Below are positions 37,801-50,437 of a stretch of DNA of 64,000 nt, piece after piece. How positions within the stretch are numbered: position 1 is the first letter of the stretch; every line of letters starts with the position of its first letter. Position numbers and translations under genes: made by a program. The DNA is taken from assembly GCA_002794735.1 (NCBI GenBank), contig NBAZ01000006.1, positions 682,001-746,000 on the forward strand, read 5' to 3'. This stretch comes from Pyrrhoderma lamaoense (lineage: Eukaryota > Basidiomycota > Agaricomycetes > Hymenochaetales > Hymenochaetaceae). The notes below the pieces were generated by a model. It had not been told where the DNA came from, made no database searches, and was given only the letters and a program-made list of their open reading frames with translations.

Positions 37801-40800
37801 AACCTGTAGTTTTCTCTCCTACCCCATCCATATCTAGCATCACAGATGGAGAGATGTCGTACTTGTCCTCTCATCATTCTGATGATCTCGGTAGCTTGGT
37901 ATCCTTGGAGCACTATCCTGCCGTTCCATTGAGTCCACCCGGTTCTCCTAACTCTCCGTCGGACTCAGGGTCGGGTTGGTCCGTTTCTTCATCCGAGGCA
38001 CCTTGGCCTCCATCTTCAATGACACCAAGTTCAGTCCCAAGGAGCTCAACGGCTAGTGGAGTATCTATACCCCCTTCTGTGTCATCATCTGTCCCTGCTT
38101 CTATTCCAAAGTCGCTGCCAGAATCGGAGTACTTAGGAGCGGATCTCACTCCCGAATCACCATTGCCTTTACCAACACCTACAGTGCGGGCTGCTGGTTC
38201 TCCTCTCCCATCCTTAGTCTCTGCAGAGTCGCCTATACCGCCAGTGTCTCTGACACCCTCTATAGAAGCTGTAGCTACTCCTCTACCGGCTTCACCGATG
38301 CCTCATGCTCCGTTCACTACTTCATCTCCCTTACCTTCTTCAACACCTCGTGAGATGATTTTCGCCTCGGATTCATCTCCTCCGTCTTCTCCGCCTTCAT
38401 CGTCGGACCCGTCTTCTTCTACCCCATCTTATCCGTCAACAGCAACTCCCTCTATCCCATCGTCCTCTACTCCCTCTATTATACAAAGGCCTCCTTCAGT
38501 ATATGTACGACAGCCTGCATCTCCAGTCTTATCCATGTCCGAAGTGGAATCTATACATGAAGTACCGATTGCTGTTTATCCAGATCTCGCCATTGTTTCT
38601 GCTGAAACAACACCGATGTCAGAAGCTTCCCCACTACCTATTCCACCTGGAATGCTGGATGAGCCCACTCCGGAACAGCCTGTTGTAGAACCACCTTCTA
38701 TAGAGTCGACTCCTCGAGAACAGTTTGCTCGGGAACAGCTTCCAGAATCTATATCTCCCTTGACGGAGGGCTCGCCCTGCCGATGCCAACCCCAGAGATG
38801 ATTTCTATGCCAGAACCCACGATTCCAATGACGATGCCCGAACCAGAGCCTGCCCCACCGCGAGGAGAGTCAGAATTATCATTTATCTCACCACCGTCTC
38901 CTCCGTCAGTATTGTTGCAACCGCCAGCCATCTGAAGATAGTCGCTCTCGAGTAGTTGAAGGTTTAAGAGATCTTCTTGAAGACCTGCGTGGTCAAACTC
39001 AAGCTCTGTGGGATGGTCAGCTGTCTACGAATCGTATGCTTGATGATTTAATTGCAAGAAGACCTCCTAGTGTTCATCCACCAGTACAGCCTCCAGATGA
39101 GGATTTGGGTAATCGGTTGAGGAATATTGAGGGGTTGTTGAACAATATTCTACGCGATCTAACAAGGGGAGGAATGCCTCCATCTGACGATGAGCCCTCT
39201 GAAATCAGCTCTGATACCTCGTCTGCTTAAGAAGGTACATAGATCGTTTACGAGATCGTAGACAAGAGCCGCTGCATATGCCAACTCCTGTTCGTGCTCC
39301 TCCACCTAATCTAGAATCTGAATGGATGGATATCTGGGGAGAACCGATACCTAGCCAAGTGGCAGATCATGCTATTCAGGGACCACCCCCATTGGAACCA
39401 CTATATAGACGGACAACTCAGCCAAGAGCTGATAGCGTAAGTCTCCCTCCGTCACTTCCCAGTCCGACGATTAGAACGCGCTCGGCTCCACTTGATGAGA
39501 GCGTTCCGGTTATGATATACCCATTGGGCCGCACGATGTGCGCAGGAGACCATATATTTGGCCTAGAGTGATCAGACAGCCAAGAGGCCTCAATCTATCT
39601 ATGAAGCAGGTTCGATTTATGATCCAGCTGCCGAAGTATGGAGGCCTGAAGTCAGACGAGACGATATACCTAGACCACCGCCTCAGGCAGGAACAGACAC
39701 TGGCCCCGATGATTTTCTCAGAGAAGTGCGTCGAAGACGACAAGGTGCATTCCCTGGGACAGATGGTTTCATTGATGCTACTCGTCCACATGACACAGTG
39801 AGCTGACAACTTTCTTTATTAAGTATTAAGTATCAAAAGCCAAAAAAACTAAATATTTGGGTTAGGATCAGATCACATTTGAACATGTACCTTCACCGAC
39901 ACAGGTCCCACCCAGAACCCATTCTGCTCCACCCTCTGAGCATATAACGGATTCTTGGTATAGGGGACGGCCACCGATCCATCCTGGTCGAGTTGTGAGT
40001 TCTTAATCGCCATGTACTCGCAATCTCACTTACTGAATGATTTATCCATCTAGTATGGTGACCAACCTCATGAGCATGATCAAACCGTTCCAACACCTGC
40101 TACGCCTCTCCCGCGACCTTCGAGAGAAGAAGCCACCCCTGTTCCTCCTCTTGCTCCAGGACCCATGCCAGGACCCATGCCAGTACGTAATAAGATCCTT
40201 CCTATCTGTCTCTATCTTAACGAGTTCTCTAGGCTCCTATGGGCGTTCCACTGGGATTTCCTGCTGGCATTCCGACAGGTGTTGCCGCTCCTCCATTCAA
40301 CGAAATGTTGGATTTACTTCGTGTATGTAAGGTTGTTTAAAAGTGCTTCTGAGTAGCTAACATCTTGCCTTAGCAAAATCGTCTGGCACAGACGGCTTCC
40401 ATAGACCAACAGCGAGAGATTATGCGCTACATGAGGGGTTTAAATAGCTGGCTCGAACGTGACGTTCGGGATAGACAAGACGAGATGAGAGGTATTGGTG
40501 CTAGAGTAGATGCACTAAGACAAGAACTAGGTCGCCTTGGGATGCATCCTGGAGGTAAACGTTTTTACTGTTTTATTATCTACTTGTTCTGACTAGGGTG
40601 CTCTCCCCTATCTTAGTTGTTCCGATGCCAACGACGATGCCGGCACAACCACAGCAGCCTGGACCCTCAGGTGAGTACTTTTTACCGACATGAACGAATC
40701 ACTGTATTAAGATGTATCTCAGGTCAAACTTTCATCGTTCCACCACTTCCAATACCAGGTGGGATGCAACCAGGAGTGATGCCTGGCGGTGTCATTCCAT

Positions 40801-43800
40801 CAATGTCTATGCCCCAACCAGGATGCCCTTCACTCCCCCAATGGCTGTACCTGGGACTGGTGGTCCGGTTATACCACCTCTTGATCAGGGCGTTTTCGTA
40901 CCCACTCGTCCCACAACAGTGCAGCCACCAGTAATACCAGGCCTCCTCGACCTGTTACTCAACTCGGAACAGGGTATGGAGTGCCTTCAGCCTACGGCCT
41001 CCCACCATCGTCTGAACCATTTATTCCACCGAGACCTCCCTATATGTCATCTCAGGAATCAACACCGTGTTGGTACCTCCTCCTGGGACTCAACATCCAC
41101 CACACATGATTCAAGTCTTGCCGCCTCAAGCGGAGCATCAAGTGGAAATAAGTGAGAGCAGTAGTTCGAGAAGTTCCACCCCAAGTTCGAGACGACCCAC
41201 CCCTGGCCCACAGCATATTAGTATAAATGTACCTTCTCAAGCTCCTCCAGTTCCAATACAGCCTTCTATTCCTCCACAAGTGATTCCGCAGGTAGAGCGA
41301 CTACCTTCTGGTCCAGCTCACCCCGCATTATCACACTACGGATCACCCCAACAAGCACCACAAGTGCCGTGATCATTCAACCCCCACCACCTGTGTCTCA
41401 ACCCCCTCTTATTGTTCACTCAGATCGCCCACCGGAGGAGCCGTACCGGGACGAGAGATCCCGTTCGAGGTCTCCCTATAGGCACCGCTCAAGATCTCCT
41501 TATAGATCACGGTCAAGATCACCCTATAGATCACCTTCTGTAACCCGTATCATTGTCCAGCCTGCAAGACAAAGGAGGGATAGCTCACCAAGACGCACTA
41601 GGGATAGTCAATATAGTAACGATTCAGACCTTCCTCACAGTCGTATGCCTCATCGGCGTTCCACGCGTTCGGAAAGAGAACCTCGCTCTCCTCGACGCAG
41701 GCATCGACATTCGCTCGAGAGTAGCCCTAGCGATGAACGGGACGGTGGTAGGAGGCATTCCAGAAGCCCACCACATGTTATAATTCAACCACAACCTGAG
41801 ATACTTCACCCAGTGCCACCACCTCCGATGACGGTGCTACAACCCCCATTAGGGTCTCAACCTCCACCCGTAATGTACGGTCCTCCACAACCTCAACAAC
41901 CCACTACAATTGTGATGCAGCCTGGGCTAGGTCAAGATCAAGATCAAGATCGAGCTCGAGGTCAAGTTCCAGATCAAGAGATCCGCATATTATCGTCCAA
42001 CCTCATCCACCTACTATGCAGCCTCAGATTCCATTTGACCAAAGACCGCATACACCTCAGACCCACGTTATCGTGACTTCGCCGCCACCTTCACAACCTC
42101 CAGTCATAGTTCCACCCCCCACTACCCATGATGGAAGACGTTATTCTCCTTCTCCACCACCACCCACACAATATATACCATCCCATATTCCATCCACTAT
42201 GCCACCTCAGACTCCAATTATCTTGGCCCAACAGCACCAACTAGGTATACTTTCATTAACAGTGTTATTTTACGATCTTTTATTGACTATCAATTGATTA
42301 TTAGCTATGCCGATCGACCACATACTCCTCGGCGTTCAAGCAGAAGTCCTGGTCGAGGTCGAAGCCGAGACCGGACCCCATCTAGTTATGGAGATCGCGC
42401 GAGACGAAGGAGTCCTTCGGACAGAGGCAGACGCCATCCTAGTAGTCCCCGCAGAGAAACACATGACTCACGTTCTCCCGAACGTCGTAAGCATACACAT
42501 AGAAGCCCAGAAAGGTCTCGTTCTGGAGAGAGGCCTCGTCGTCCCTCTAGTACTTATGGTGATCCCACAGACAGACCTCGTTCACCTCGTCGCCTCTCCA
42601 GAACTCATGGTGCTCCTACAGAAGGACCCAGTAGGTCTAGAGGCCGTCGAAGTCCTTCTCCTTACTCTCGGGTTTCTCGCTCGCCGAGCCCACGAGGGCG
42701 CTCAGGGCGTAGGCCGGATTACGATGAAGGTTATCGAAGGGGCTTAGAGGATGCTGCTAGGCGTTACGGATATCCTTCCTCACATATAGCTCGATCACCG
42801 CCCCGTGTCCTTTCTCCCCGTCCAGTGACAGCTATTGAGTTGGAGCGCACTCCTGCTACTGTTGTGCACACACTACCAGCACCTGGTATCCCCTCTCACC
42901 CCGAAGTTGCTCCAAGCGTTATTCGTGTACCTAGTAGAGCACAACCTGAAGTTTCGGTACCACCGACAACTTATGTACCGGCACCTAGTCATGTTTACTC
43001 GGAAGCTGGTAGAGCTAGTCCCGGATCACCAACAAGAGTGGTGGTTACTACTACTCCTGCTAGGCCGGAGTCGGTTTCCACTATTGTTATCCGACAGCCT
43101 CCTCCCCATGATCAGGAAGATGTGCAAGAACCTCAGACGGTCACGCATGTCATACATAGTCCAGTCATCACTCATCGTCCCCCACCCGTTTCTGGACCTC
43201 CTCCTATTCACCCCCAGAAACTTTCCATGAAATATCTCGACCCCCGACCATTGTTCCATCTCTCGCTGGGCGGACGCAACAATACCCATCATCAGAATCA
43301 TCCTTTATGGAAGAGGAATATCATGGACCTGCCTCTGAGCACCCAGGAGTCCCTGCTTCACATATTCCACTTCCCACTCGTCCACCTCCCCTTGAAGAGC
43401 AAATACGACATTCAGGAGTACCGGAGTCGGTTCCGTTGATACCTATCTATGAACCTGTCCCCGAAGTTGTGAGAACAGATCAGCCACTTGCTGGCCCACC
43501 CCCCTCACATGTACCAACAGTAGCTTATCCACCTGCTCACCCTGTGCGTGTGTACGAACCACGAACTCCATCTGGGCCAGGTGATTTGGATTATATGGAA
43601 GACCTTGATGCTCGAAGACAGAGACTTGAAGAGCAGGAACGTCATCTAGAGGAAGTTCAACAAGCCGCCCTTGATGCGGAGGATCGACGCGAACAAGAAT
43701 ACCGTGAGCGAGAAGAGGAGAGGCAAAGAATATTCTTAGAAAATGAAGAGCGGCGTAAGCGTGAGATCGCGGAATTACGGGATGAATTAGAACGGTATAA

Positions 43801-45409
43801 AAGTGGGGTTCACCACGTGCCAACTGCACCAAGTGCTGTTCCTCCTATTGAGACTATTGAGTCTGAGGCAAGGCCAGAAACAATACCTGCAGTATCATTC
43901 ATCGAGCATGATGAATCACCAGAACCAAGTGAACCATCGATTGTGGATTCAATGAGACCTGTTCCCCCTCCATCACAACCAGCTGTTGCAACGGAATTGC
44001 CTCAACTACAGGAAATACTTGACATGCTTCGTGCGCAGCAGGCCGATGCAGCTGCAGCGAAGGAAGCTGAAAGTCAGCGCTTTGAGGAATTCAAATTCGA
44101 AATACAGGAGGCACGTGCAGATGCTAAAGAAGAATGCGAAGAAAGGATTCGTTTTCTTGAGGAAGAGCTTGCCCGTGTTCGTGAAGAGCTTGAAAATGAG
44201 CGTGGACAACGTAGAGCAGAAGAATTAGAGCGAATTGAGCGCGAACATATGGAAGCTATGGAACGTGACGAGGCAACGCGGGCTCAGCTTGGTGATATTA
44301 CTAATCTTCTTCATTCACAACAAGATCAGCTTGAGCAAAAGAGAGCGATCATGGAGGATCGATGGGCAGAAAAGGATAACAGAAGGGCAGAAAAACAGAA
44401 CCGTTCCGATGAAATATATAATATGTTAGCTAGAGTCCTCCAAGAAAGGGAGCAAGACAGAATAGAGAGGGAAAATGAGAAAGCTGAAGCGCTTCTCGTC
44501 CAAGTAAGAATTCCCAGATACTTCTATGGAACTCTGCTAACATCTGCTGTAGGTATTGAAGATGTCCTTGAGGCGTTACATAGGCAAAATAGTCAACAGA
44601 TCCAATTGATCAATGATCTGACTGAAGCATGGAGACAAGATAGCTCTCGTCAGCACCAAGACACTCTAGACGCTGTCAGGGCTACTGCTCAAGAGATGGT
44701 TCCATATAACCTCACTGGTTATCTTGATGAGTTCAGTAAGGCTCTCGCTGGTGAAATCCGTACTTTACTTGGTGAAGTTGGTCGATTACACGAGCAAAAG
44801 AGGACTATTCAATTGTGGGTTCACATGTATAATCCGCCTTTTGACATTATCTAACGCATAACAATAGTGAAATCAGCACCCTCTTGCATATGCACAGTCA
44901 ATATGGACCTGGAGGACAATTTGAGCCTGACTGGTAGGCTTGATAATAATCTGTTCCTTTTGCTCAATAAACTAATACACACCAAATAGGCACCCACCTT
45001 CGATGGGTCCTCTTGCAGGTCCACCGCCAGGTGACCCTGGAATTCCCCCTCCTGGACCTCCACCTCCTGGGCCTGATGAGCCTCCTCCACCAGCTAAGCC
45101 TGCTTGGCGTACCGTCCAGCAACAACGCACCACAAGGAGGAAGCGTACTGCGAAACAAGAACCACCTCCACAAGCTACAAGCCTGGCGCCTCCCGAGCCT
45201 GTTCATCCAAGCTGGGCAACGTGGCAACGTAAGTGAACTCTAAAGCTTACTATTTTTCATTCGATACTAAGTTACGCCTTATCTTATCAGCAAACCCGGC
45301 ATTTGCCCCCACACCTCCTCCTGGTCCAAGTCCACTGGTTGTTCCACCTTCCGGCCCAGCTGGGTTGTTTGGACCCCGCTCCCCACGTGGAACTATGTAT
45401 GCTGGCTGA
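31811..45409 (+). CDS. Giant PH-like, Ser/Pro-rich, SR-rich, coiled-coil protein (~4,250 residues)
   Basis: Sixteen exons; introns are at 31986-32042, 33570-33628, 34003-34067, 37074-37130, 39798-39865, 39995-40053, 40183-40232, 40323-40373, 40555-40616, 40671-40722, 42245-42304, 44504-44552, 44815-44867, 44934-44989 and 45229-45290. In order: a Ser-rich region; a PH-like domain (33629-34110, LRIGQLWYLNVHAPPPF to RERVRWVSAIWEALDR); Ser/Thr-rich DNA with 27-residue repeats (36324-36728); a Pro-rich stretch with short amphipathic helices; SR-rich blocks (41440-41770, 42300-42740); a long coiled coil (43600-44500); and a Pro-rich tail with WRTVQQQ, TWQPNPAF and GLFGPRSPRGTMYAG. It looks basidiomycete-specific. 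A cortical or membrane scaffold is an inference from the PH-like fold. About 17 frame changes, all of the base-loss type, occur, for example near 32640, 38770, 39517, 40821, 41362 and 43213. Confidence 0.75.
36324..36728 (+). repeat. Five tandem 81-bp units coding 27 residues each
   Basis: Units begin at 36324, 36405, 36486, 36567 and 36648, each starting Leu-Arg-Ala-Pro. The consensus has LRAPT.SEARSATASI followed by a T-P-S segment. The copies differ mostly at synonymous or conservative positions, and unit 1 is the most diverged. A degenerate remnant follows at 36729. The repeat is exactly in frame. Confidence 0.85.
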
Positions 45410-46051
45410 ACGAGTATCTCATACAGTCTGGCGTGATTTCTGGTGTCTTACTATCCAACATACAATTTAGTCTGAAAATGAAAGGTCCCTTGTATTTTTT
45501 ATGATTTCATCCGCTTTCCCTTATTTTGGTACACCTTGTAGAACTCCTATTTGTTTTTTATTCCTTCTTTATCATCTGACCCATATTAGTTCCTCTCTTG
45601 TATAATTTGTGGAATCTTTTCTAGATAGACTTCTTGCGTTCCGTTATATCTTGATATGCACTCCTTTATCTAATCTGTTATGAATCTATGCTTTATGTCT
45701 CTGTATCTGTCACGAATATAGTTTCTTTTATCCAGCTTTTTTTGTTGATTGATTAGTAGGACATCGCATATGCGAACTTACAACTGGGCACATATCGACT
45801 GTTAAGAAGTTGCTTTTATGGTAAGTCTATCTAGAATCTAGTACTTCAATTAATGTGCATTCAAGTTAATAATATTAAAGCTATTACTTATTTTGGAAGG
45901 AGTCATCACGACTACTTTAACGTATTTTTGTCAAACTTTAACTCCGGAGCAAACTGTCATACGCAATACTATCAGCCAAGGTACAAAAGGAAGACATAAG
46001 TACTGACGATGGTAAATGAGCAAAGAGACCCGTTTCTGAAAAGCACTGATT
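45410..46051. other. 3' flank of the giant gene
   Basis: T-rich DNA consistent with a 3' untranslated region up to about 45800, then AT-rich spacer. No gene was seen. Confidence 0.5.
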
Positions 46052-47039
46052 ATGAACGATACTACGAATCAATCGAGTCATCCGAGGCAGGGGCAAGTGG
46101 CCGATAGGAATACATATACCCTCCTCAGTCCAGAGACTACAGCAGGCTGGACAAAAGATAGATTTATAGAAGCTTTCCAGGAACGAATTGATGGTTCTGA
46201 TGATTCTCATAAAAGAAAATTCGAGTCGTGGAAAAAAAAGGCATCAGAACCAAACATGACAGCTGCAGATATTAGAGAATTAATTAGGGTTGACCATGAC
46301 AGACGAACAGATAATAAAAATAATTCCAGAAGACGACTAAGGGAGTTAAGAAGAAATGGCGAAACATCAACAAGAGCCGCGACTCTACCAGATTATCCAC
46401 CGACATTCGCCGAAACTGAAACTGGTACAGAGAGAAGTACATCAGAGACAATGCCACCAAGGAAAAGACTAGCAAGCACAACGAGCACGAGCTCCACTAA
46501 GACTAGAGAAGCTCCAGTAACACACAAAAAGCATACACCGAGCAAGCCTGTTGCTAGTGTTAGAGGGACATCATCATCTCTGGGATCATCTAAATTAAAA
46601 TCGAAATCCGAATCTGTATCAGTGACAACGCCACCAAGAAAAAGGTAGCAAGCGCAGTGGACACGAGCTCCACTACGTATAAAAATGCTTCAGTACCACA
46701 AAAAAATCAGACATTGAACACGCCTGTTGGTGTTAGAGGGATAGCACCAAACCAAAGACCGTCAAACCCAGTAAGCATGAGAAATATGAGTTCCTCAACA
46801 GCTAGACAACCTGAAGCAGCCCCAGTAAATGCAAGAGGGGGGAAGGCTCTAGACATAGGAACAATTATGACGAAAGAACTAAGAAAGAGCTTGGACGAGT
46901 GAGCACTACGCCTGTAGACACTAATTTACCTCCTCACTGGGAAGGTATACGTCAAGATAGTGACTTATACGGACTTGCAGGTTCACCCGATGATGAATTA
47001 TCGAGGCTACTCGCCAACCAACTACTGAGACAGGAGTGA
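46052..47039 (+). CDS. Orphan basic, Ser/Thr-rich protein (about 330 residues)
   Basis: I do not recognise this protein. The ATG at 46052 opens MNDTTNQSSHPRQGQ. Residues 30-100 (GWTKDRFIEAFQERI, MTAADIRELIRVDHD) look helical and may form the only folded part. The rest is rich in Arg, Lys, Ser, Thr and Pro, including PPRKRLASTT and a second PPRKR, possible nuclear signals. The first frame stops at 46646-46648; the next frame continues VASAVDTSSTTYKN to 46902, and a third gives LPPHWEGIRQDSDLYG and ends at 47039. An extra A in the AAAAA at about 46640 and an extra G at GACGA|G (46898-46900) would join all three. No introns are needed. It may be a lineage-specific gene. Confidence 0.5.
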
Positions 47040-47634
47040 CGGACTAGAGCTATCCTTATATATTCAAGTGCGCATTTAAAGTAGCATTTTCTGACGTTTC
47101 TATCCAATAGATCAGAAAGGGCGAAAGATACGCCTTATCTGATATGTATGGTTCACTGTTATGTGTGTACATACAATTACATCTTTTACTTATTTTAAAC
47201 ATGACACAACCCCGTGCATTTTGGCGATAAAAATTGGGAAGTCCTGCGAATGACTCCTGATGATAGAAGGCTTAAGATCATAATCCAAAAATTCAGTTCT
47301 TTATACTCCATTTGAGAGGCCTAATGACGGACAGTTAGAAATTTATTGCCTATATGAAGGAAGATAAATGCACTATACCAGGGATTACAGTTTCCATATA
47401 ACTGATAACTAGATAATCATTAGATAGACAGGTTGCTTCTGCTCTTCGTCGCCCGTATCCACGTATTCATGACTCGCGTTTATAATTCAAACTCAAAAGC
47501 ATATAATTATCCGGGATTGAAAATACAAATTAAAGGCAACAAAGCAACAACAAAATATCAGTTGTGTCCAAAGAGAGGAAAGAAACTCGAGATGTATGAG
47601 ACATCGTGGGACATATTCCCGTAATTCAAGTAAT
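47040..47634. other. Convergent 3' flanks
   Basis: AT-rich. An open frame at 47433-47624 has no ATG-supported start beyond an internal one and no motif, so it is not called. Confidence 0.45.
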
Positions 47635-48344
47635 TTATGAAGAACTTTTGGCTGCTGACATCTGTTCTGAGGCGAGGGCTGATTTGCTACTACACCAATG
47701 TTGAAGCTATCCTGAGGCTTCCTAGAGATAGAGAATTATGCTCAAGAGTTATGTGATAACTGACGTATAGTACATACCCCTCTTCACTAGCTTCGGCCTT
47801 CCGTAATTCTACTTCTCGTTTTTCCTTGCGTTCACGTTCCTTTCGTTCTGCTTTCTCAAAGCTGTCCTCTCCTGTGTCTTCAAAACAGGAGCCGCAGCAG
47901 CCACGGGGCCGCCACAGGGTGCTGAGAAACGGGATCCTGAACCATAGGCCTCTAAAGAACAAAAACGTCCAGAGAGTAGTAAGTATTTAATTAGTACAGT
48001 CGTTCGACTATAGTATAGTCTTGTGGGCAACGCAATATTCAATGCCTAAAGTTTGCTGTGATAGTGAACAAATTGTATATGCAAACTTACTCTGATCACA
48101 GAACGACCCGAATATAGAGTAACAGCAGACACCTAAACGTTAGTTTTGACATGAATTGAGTAGCGTCAGTCAAGCGTATATTCACAAGTGGCATTAATAT
48201 AATTTATTATGATACCAGTAGTCCCACACAGTCCAGGTGGTAGATAATATTAAGTCAATCTAAGTTCAACTACAGAAAGACTACATGGAACTTACAACAA
48301 ATTCCACAAATGCCTGCATCGGCTGCAAGTACGTCGTTACTCAT
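47635..48344 (-). CDS. Small Cys-rich conserved fungal protein with charged C-terminus
   Basis: Minus-strand exons are 48344-48296, 48132-48091, 47951-47778 and 47721-47635. The start MSNDVLAADAGICGICC leads into CCYSIFGSFCDQ (exon 2), then AYGSGSRFSAPCGG and RGCCGSCFED, then a strongly charged helix (KAERKERERKEKREVELRK). The Cys clusters alternate with hydrophobic residues, so membrane binding or metal binding is possible. I recall fungal proteins with the same GIC.ICC start and GCCGSCF core, none characterised. The frame changes at GGCCCCGTGG (about 47891-47894), where one more C gives GGPRGCCGSCF; another change near the end lets the protein finish as MSAAKSSS. Introns are normal GT-AG, 73-163 nt. 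Confidence 0.6.
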
Positions 48345-48835
48345 GACGGCGTACAATTATTATCACTTTGCTTGATGTGTTCACAGGTCTGTCGATGACT
48401 CTGAGGATGAGGGGGTCAACTTGTCTTTAGTTTGTGTGGAGTTTAAGTAAAACATGCTGATAGTTAAAGCGCGTAAAGTATTGGTGCCACTATGCATAGC
48501 CTCACCGACGCGATCGTCTAACCGACCCCAACTCCGATCGTCTTCCACAACGGATGCCTTTCACATGGTAGATAACACAAGATGGAACATGCACTTTGAG
48601 AGTAGTATTGCAGAGATTATACCTCCGAGTCAAGCAAAATAGTCACAGAATCAACAGTTTGAACACCAAGGCTGGATCTAGAAACTGTGTAATAACAAAC
48701 CCTGGATTTTTTCGCCCCTTTTTCACGGTGCGAAGAGATTTCTCTTAGTCTCATATGGAGAAATACTAACAGAAGCTTTCCTCAATTTGAGTTTAGTGTA
48801 TATTTTCTCTCAAAGTAGTCTCGAACTAGCTAATA
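48345..48835. promoter_or_regulatory. Divergent intergenic region between the Cys-rich gene and TBCC
   Basis: 491 bases between outward-facing ATGs. No TATA box or clear binding site is recognised; a 60-codon open frame at 48454-48642 has no support. Confidence 0.4.
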
Positions 48836-50187
48836 ATGTCAGAAGCTCAAGAGTTCTACAATGAATTTCAATCCTTCCGCTCAGGTCTGTGAATATCATG
48901 CTGCATGATGCGAACGATAGCTATAAACATTAGTACTAGAGCTCATTAACCGATTGGATGCAGAGTCCAATCCGTCGACTACATTTCTGAACCAAGCTGC
49001 CCGAGATCTTCAGTTGGAGAGGAAAAAACTCAACGATGCCACGATGATGGGTGCTCTGCCTGCGTATGATCGTCGCTCTTATGAATCTGTGAGATCGTTC
49101 CACATCCACAAGTCTTGAATACTGGACTCTTCTTGACGTTATATTTATATGATTATATAAAATAGCAACTCCAAGCTCTTGAAAGTCGTCTTAAAACTCT
49201 TCAAATTCAGGCATCATCATCTAAAGGCAGATTTTCATTCAAAAAACGAGAGCAGTCTACAACGACGGTAGCTTCGTCTTCTGGACAGTCAACGAATGGG
49301 TCGCCTACTATTCCTACCACCTCTTCCCAGAATCTGGAGATTGAAGATAGTGGAACTTCTTTAAGCACACTATCCTCTTCTTACCCATCATCTACATCAC
49401 CTTCCGACATATTCTTTGGACCAGCGACATCAACGTTGTTGACTAACTCTACATCTTCTGTTGACATCCCTGACGGGAGATCACTGACTATATCTTCTCT
49501 ATCTCGTTGCATTGTTGACCTACGTCCAAAGCCAAATAAGTCGTCGCTTGATGTTATCAGAGCTGTTCACATCAAAAGTGCAAAGGATACCTTGATCATT
49601 CTTGGGGATGTTCGTGGGAGTGTACTCGTCCATGACCTAATCAATTGCACTGTCGTTGTTGCCTGTCATCAGGTCAGTGTTAGCTATATACTGTCGGTAT
49701 CCTTGGGTAACAGTCTATACACTTCATCCTTTCGTTCTAGTTACGTATCCATACATCTCGTGACACTTACTTTTTTGTTCATGTTACATCCAATGCCGTG
49801 ATTGAAGATTGTAATGGACTTAGTTTCGGTGCTTACCCTTACTGTCCTCCATTATTAGATCTACCTCAGGAAGTCCGTGCTCAGGTGATAATCTCAGTTC
49901 TAATAAACCTGACAAACTATGGCTCTCTAACCCCTATCTTCTGTCAACCAGAAAAGTATGCATCACGCAGTACAGGACTTCTCTCATCTCAAAAGCACGC
50001 CCTCCCCCATTGGTCAAGCCTACCTGACTCGACCTCCGATTCGGAGCCTGATAAGTGGGCGGTTCTTTTAGCAGACTTGGAAGTCCTACGCGCCAATCAA
50101 GAGATTAAGACTGAAAGTTCTATAAAGGAGCAACTTGATGCGTTGTTATCGATCGTATTACCATATAACAATAGTCTAAAAGCATAG
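48836..50187 (+). CDS. Tubulin-folding cofactor C (TBCC)
   Basis: Exons 48836-48884, 48940-49088, 49166-49672, 49741-49884 and 49952-50187, about 361 residues. The N-terminal third (MSEAQEFYNEFQSFR, ARDLQLERKKL) is the helical TBCC N-terminal domain, followed by a Ser/Thr-rich linker. The C-CAP/TBCC beta-helix contains CIVDLRPKPNKSSLDVIRAV, LGDVRGSVLVHDLINCTVVV and SRDTYFFVHVTSN followed by AVIEDCNGLSFGAYPY. TBCC stimulates tubulin GTP hydrolysis in the cofactor complex that releases folded alpha/beta-tubulin. The last exon reads VQDFSHLKSTPSP and then the frame slips at CCCTCCCCCATTGG (about 50005-50010); one added C gives PHWSSLPDS and the long C-terminus ending at 50187, as expected for the family. 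Confidence 0.88.
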
Positions 50188-50437
50188 GTGCCCTAGTGAA
50201 TGGTATGGTATGTATCTGAACTAACATACCGATTTATCTGATATCATTATCAGGGTTTTATGATGATCTTTTTTCCTTCATGTGCCGACAGATATCCGAT
50301 GTACATACCATACTCTATATATTAAACGATACTAGAAAAGGGGACCAGGTCTCATTTTTGTTCATGTGGTCACTATGAACACATACAAGCGACTACGGCA
50401 CAAGTGCCAGAGCATATAAGAAGCAAAACATCACCGA

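Noticed and set aside
41440..42740. A separate SR-type splicing factor gene
   Set aside because: There is no RNA-recognition domain and the SR blocks are continuous, through in-phase introns, with the Pro-rich parts of the giant gene on both sides.
44504..44552. Retention of this segment as coding in the giant gene
   Set aside because: The frame is open through it, but it has a GTAAGA donor, a CTAAC branch-like site and a TGTAG acceptor, and the protein it would add is unlike the flanking coiled coil.
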